7,023 bases of DNA from Spirochaetales bacterium (lineage in GTDB: Bacteria > Spirochaetota > Spirochaetia > DSM-27196 > SLST01), in assembly GCA_030642995.1 (NCBI GenBank), contig DAOWMR010000145.1, positions 1-7,023 of the forward strand, written 5' to 3'. The translations under genes were made by a program, and so were the position numbers. Position 1 is the stretch's first letter, and each line of letters starts with the position of its first letter. This document shows, one piece after another, positions 5,936 to 7,023 of the stretch. The notes below the pieces were generated by a model, which saw nothing but the letters and a program-made list of their open reading frames with translations, was not told where the DNA came from and did not search any database.

Positions 5936-5954
5936 GCGGCGCAGTTGTCGCCGC
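5936..5954 (-). other. Intercistronic hairpin before the YihY gene
   Basis: GCGGCG (5936-5941) and CGCCGC (5949-5954) form a perfect six-base stem around a seven-base loop, between the lipoprotein stop (5959) and the YihY start (5928). No T-run follows on the minus strand, so it is not a canonical terminator. It may protect the upstream message, lower YihY expression, or hide the start at 5928. On the same strand a TTGACA lies at 5925-5920, but its 17-base-spaced partner GACCAT is poor. Confidence 0.45.
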
Positions 5955-5958
5955 AGCG

Positions 5959-6654
5959 TTATCGTCGGCGACGAGCGCGATAGATATCACTCTCCAATTC
6001 CAGACCGATGTCCCAGGCCGCGTCGCGTGCCAGCCGTTCAAGACCATGGGCAATCTCCTCCTCGGTCAGTTCCGACAGCCTGACTGCGGACAGGACGTTG
6101 CCCGCCACCGGTGGGAGACCAAAAACATCCGCGCTCACGGGCTCGCTCACCGACTCGCGTGTCCGCCAGATTCGATCGCCGCTTCTCAGATCAAAGAGCG
6201 TCGCAACAGCCGACAGTTGGAACTCAATCCCCGAACCGGAGCCGCCGGCGTCAATGCCGTAGCTTTCAACATCAATCAGAAGCTGCAGATCGGCCGCCCG
6301 TCGATTCTCGACGATACGAGCTCCGAGCGTTGTCTCCACAAACTCACTGAGCTCATCCTCAACAATGGTCCGAATGTCGGTCTCTCGGAGCGCCTCTCGC
6401 AGCTTGGACTCCACCTGTGCCACCTGGTTCGCCTTTGCCAGGGAGCTTCCGATGCTCAGGGCGGTCCGCACGGGATCATCCGGGTCCATGACGATTGAGT
6501 AGGAGGTATCGATCTCTGCATCCGGGGCGACACGGGCATCCACGGTCATCGCCAGGTCGTCAAAATCGTAGAAAGCAAGCTCGGTGCTGACGCAGCCCGT
6601 AAATCCCGCGACAAGTACGGTGGTGAACACAATTGCGTAACGAAAATGTCTCAT
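5959..6654 (-). CDS. Uncharacterised lipoprotein
   Basis: A 231-residue protein that I cannot assign to a named family. The ATG at 6654 follows GGGGGA by four bases; an upstream in-frame ATG at 6711 would lie before the TATAAT box and put 19 polar residues ahead of the signal peptide, so I reject it. The leader is MRHFRYAIVFTTVLVAGFTG with Cys21 as the probable lipidated residue; FTGC is a relaxed lipobox (Phe at -3). The mature part begins with an acidic, aromatic segment (FYDFDDLAM, 28-36), then a helix (about 62-125) and a strand-rich region with LQLLIDVESYGIDAGG and a later ATLFDLRSGDRIWR, and it closes with a helix and a basic tail ending in four Arg. The strand pattern recalls periplasmic or outer-membrane lipoproteins that carry a CsgG- or DUF4136-like sheet, but that is only analogy. 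Expression with YihY is likely, and both products are envelope proteins. Confidence 0.8.
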   Translation of the reverse strand: MRHFRYAIVFTTVLVAGFTGCVSTELAFYDFDDLAMTVDARVAPDAEIDTSYSIVMDPDDPVRTALSIGSSLAKANQVAQVESKLREALRETDIRTIVEDELSEFVETTLGARIVENRRAADLQLLIDVESYGIDAGGSGSGIEFQLSAVATLFDLRSGDRIWRTRESVSEPVSADVFGLPPVAGNVLSAVRLSELTEEEIAHGLERLARDAAWDIGLELESDIYRARRRR

Positions 6655-6676
6655 TTCATCCCCCAAGTGAGTATCA

Positions 6677-6682
6677 ATTATA
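6677..6682 (-). promoter_or_regulatory. Consensus -10 box for the lipoprotein-YihY operon
   Basis: The minus strand reads a perfect TATAAT, 22 bases before the lipoprotein ATG. At 17-base spacing the -35 position reads ACATTG, a poor match; TTGGCC occurs at only 14-base spacing. The expected start near 6670 gives a leader of about 16 bases that still includes the GGGGGA ribosome binding site. Its place between an upstream terminator and a start codon supports it. Confidence 0.6.
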
Positions 6683-6729
6683 CAACACTGAATGGCGGCC
6701 AATGTGTTCACGATAATCCAGGATGGCAG

Positions 6730-6751
6730 AAAAACAACCCGCGCCGCGCGG
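6730..6751 (-). terminator. Intrinsic terminator after the DUF4405 gene
   Basis: On the minus strand CCGCG-CGG-CGCGG (6751-6739) forms a compact five-base-pair GC stem with a three-base loop, followed within one base by TTGTTTTT (6737-6730). It starts three bases after the stop codon at 6754. It separates the DUF4405 gene from the lipoprotein operon. Confidence 0.75.
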
Positions 6752-6753
6752 CC

Positions 6754-7023
6754 CTACCCTGCGTTGACTTCACAGATGTCTTCGGTGGCAACGCGTGATG
6801 GCGCCGTTCTCCTTTTCGGCTTGGAAAGGATCTTCGGCAGCTTCCTGATCCAGCACCAGTGCACGACCAGGTGGACGAGAACGAAACCGATAAGGGCAAT
6901 GCTCCCCCAGAGGTGCAGATCATTCCACAGGTCGTGACTGAGTCCAAGCGCAGTCGGGGGTGCAGCCAGCCCGCGCCCGCCGCGGTATCCGCCCGAGGGC
7001 ATAAGCCACAGAACTATTCCGGA
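6754..7023 (-). CDS. C-terminal part of a DUF4405 cytochrome-b-like membrane protein
   Basis: The frame is open to the right edge, so the start lies outside; the ATG at 7002 is internal, since SGIVLWL precedes it in frame and continues a membrane helix. The 89 visible residues show the end of one helix (GIVLWLMPSGG), a Gly-rich loop, then LGLSHDLWNDLHLW and a second helix ending LVHLVVHWCWI, and a basic cytoplasmic tail (KPKRRTAPSR). This order matches DUF4405 proteins, a group related to the membrane part of cytochrome b561/formate dehydrogenase gamma, in which such His residues are thought to bind haem. Candidates are the His in SHDLW, DLHLW, LVHL and VHW. The protein probably passes electrons in the cytoplasmic membrane; no partner is visible. 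A terminator follows at once. Confidence 0.82.
   Translation of the reverse strand, partial: SGIVLWLMPSGGYRGGRGLAAPPTALGLSHDLWNDLHLWGSIALIGFVLVHLVVHWCWIRKLPKILSKPKRRTAPSRVATEDICEVNAG

Noticed and set aside
5171..5983. Long open frame (270 codons) on the plus strand, antisense to the YihY gene
   Set aside because: It mirrors the complete YihY frame, has no recognisable domain and no ribosome binding site. Long antisense frames are expected in GC-rich coding DNA.
1..7023. Search for CRISPR, toxin-antitoxin, phage, transposase, defence or biosynthetic cluster genes
   Set aside because: No recognisable repeat arrays, recombinase motifs or nuclease/helicase motifs in any frame. The genes are ordinary metabolic and envelope genes in separate units.

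Overview
This is a bacterial chromosomal segment, fairly GC-rich and densely packed. It holds five complete protein-coding genes plus one complete lipoprotein gene, and a partial gene runs off each edge. I see no rRNA, tRNA, CRISPR array, insertion sequence, phage gene or defence cassette. A lipobox-type lipoprotein, exported proteins and a near-consensus sigma-54 promoter point to a Gram-negative, probably free-living bacterium. The gene mix would fit a spirochaete or proteobacterium, but I cannot place the taxon from sequence alone.

Left third (1-1950, minus strand): a pseudouridine catabolism unit. psuK (PfkB-family pseudouridine kinase) is followed after one base by psuG (pseudouridine-5'-phosphate glycosidase). 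PsuK phosphorylates pseudouridine, and PsuG splits the product into uracil and ribose 5-phosphate. Another minus-strand gene starts 72 bases after psuG with a good ribosome binding site and a signal-peptide-like N-terminus, then leaves the window after 18 codons.

Divergent control region (1951-2143): it separates psuK from a plus-strand gene and carries most of the regulatory signal in the window. There is a 7+7 bp inverted repeat over the putative psuK promoter, a longer-spaced 8+8 bp inverted repeat, and a sequence matching the sigma-54 (-24/-12) consensus at 11 of 12 defined positions before the plus-strand gene.

Middle (2144-4282, plus strand): an exported DUF2202 ferritin-like protein closed by a perfect intrinsic terminator, then a polytopic membrane protein that looks like a bacterial relative of the ANKH (progressive ankylosis) branch of the MOP flippase superfamily. 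A 326-base stretch without a convincing gene (4283-4608) separates it from the converging right-hand genes.

Right part (4609-7023, minus strand): in transcription order, the 3' end of a DUF4405 cytochrome-b-like membrane protein with its own terminator, then a TATAAT box, an uncharacterised lipoprotein, and a YihY/BrkB-family membrane protein with a long cytoplasmic C-terminal tail. The last two probably form an operon with an intercistronic hairpin.

The genes fall into independent transcription units. The most interesting leads are the sigma-54-like promoter on the DUF2202 gene, the shared palindromes in the divergent region, the ANKH-like transporter and the lipoprotein-YihY pair. None amounts to proof of a new system.
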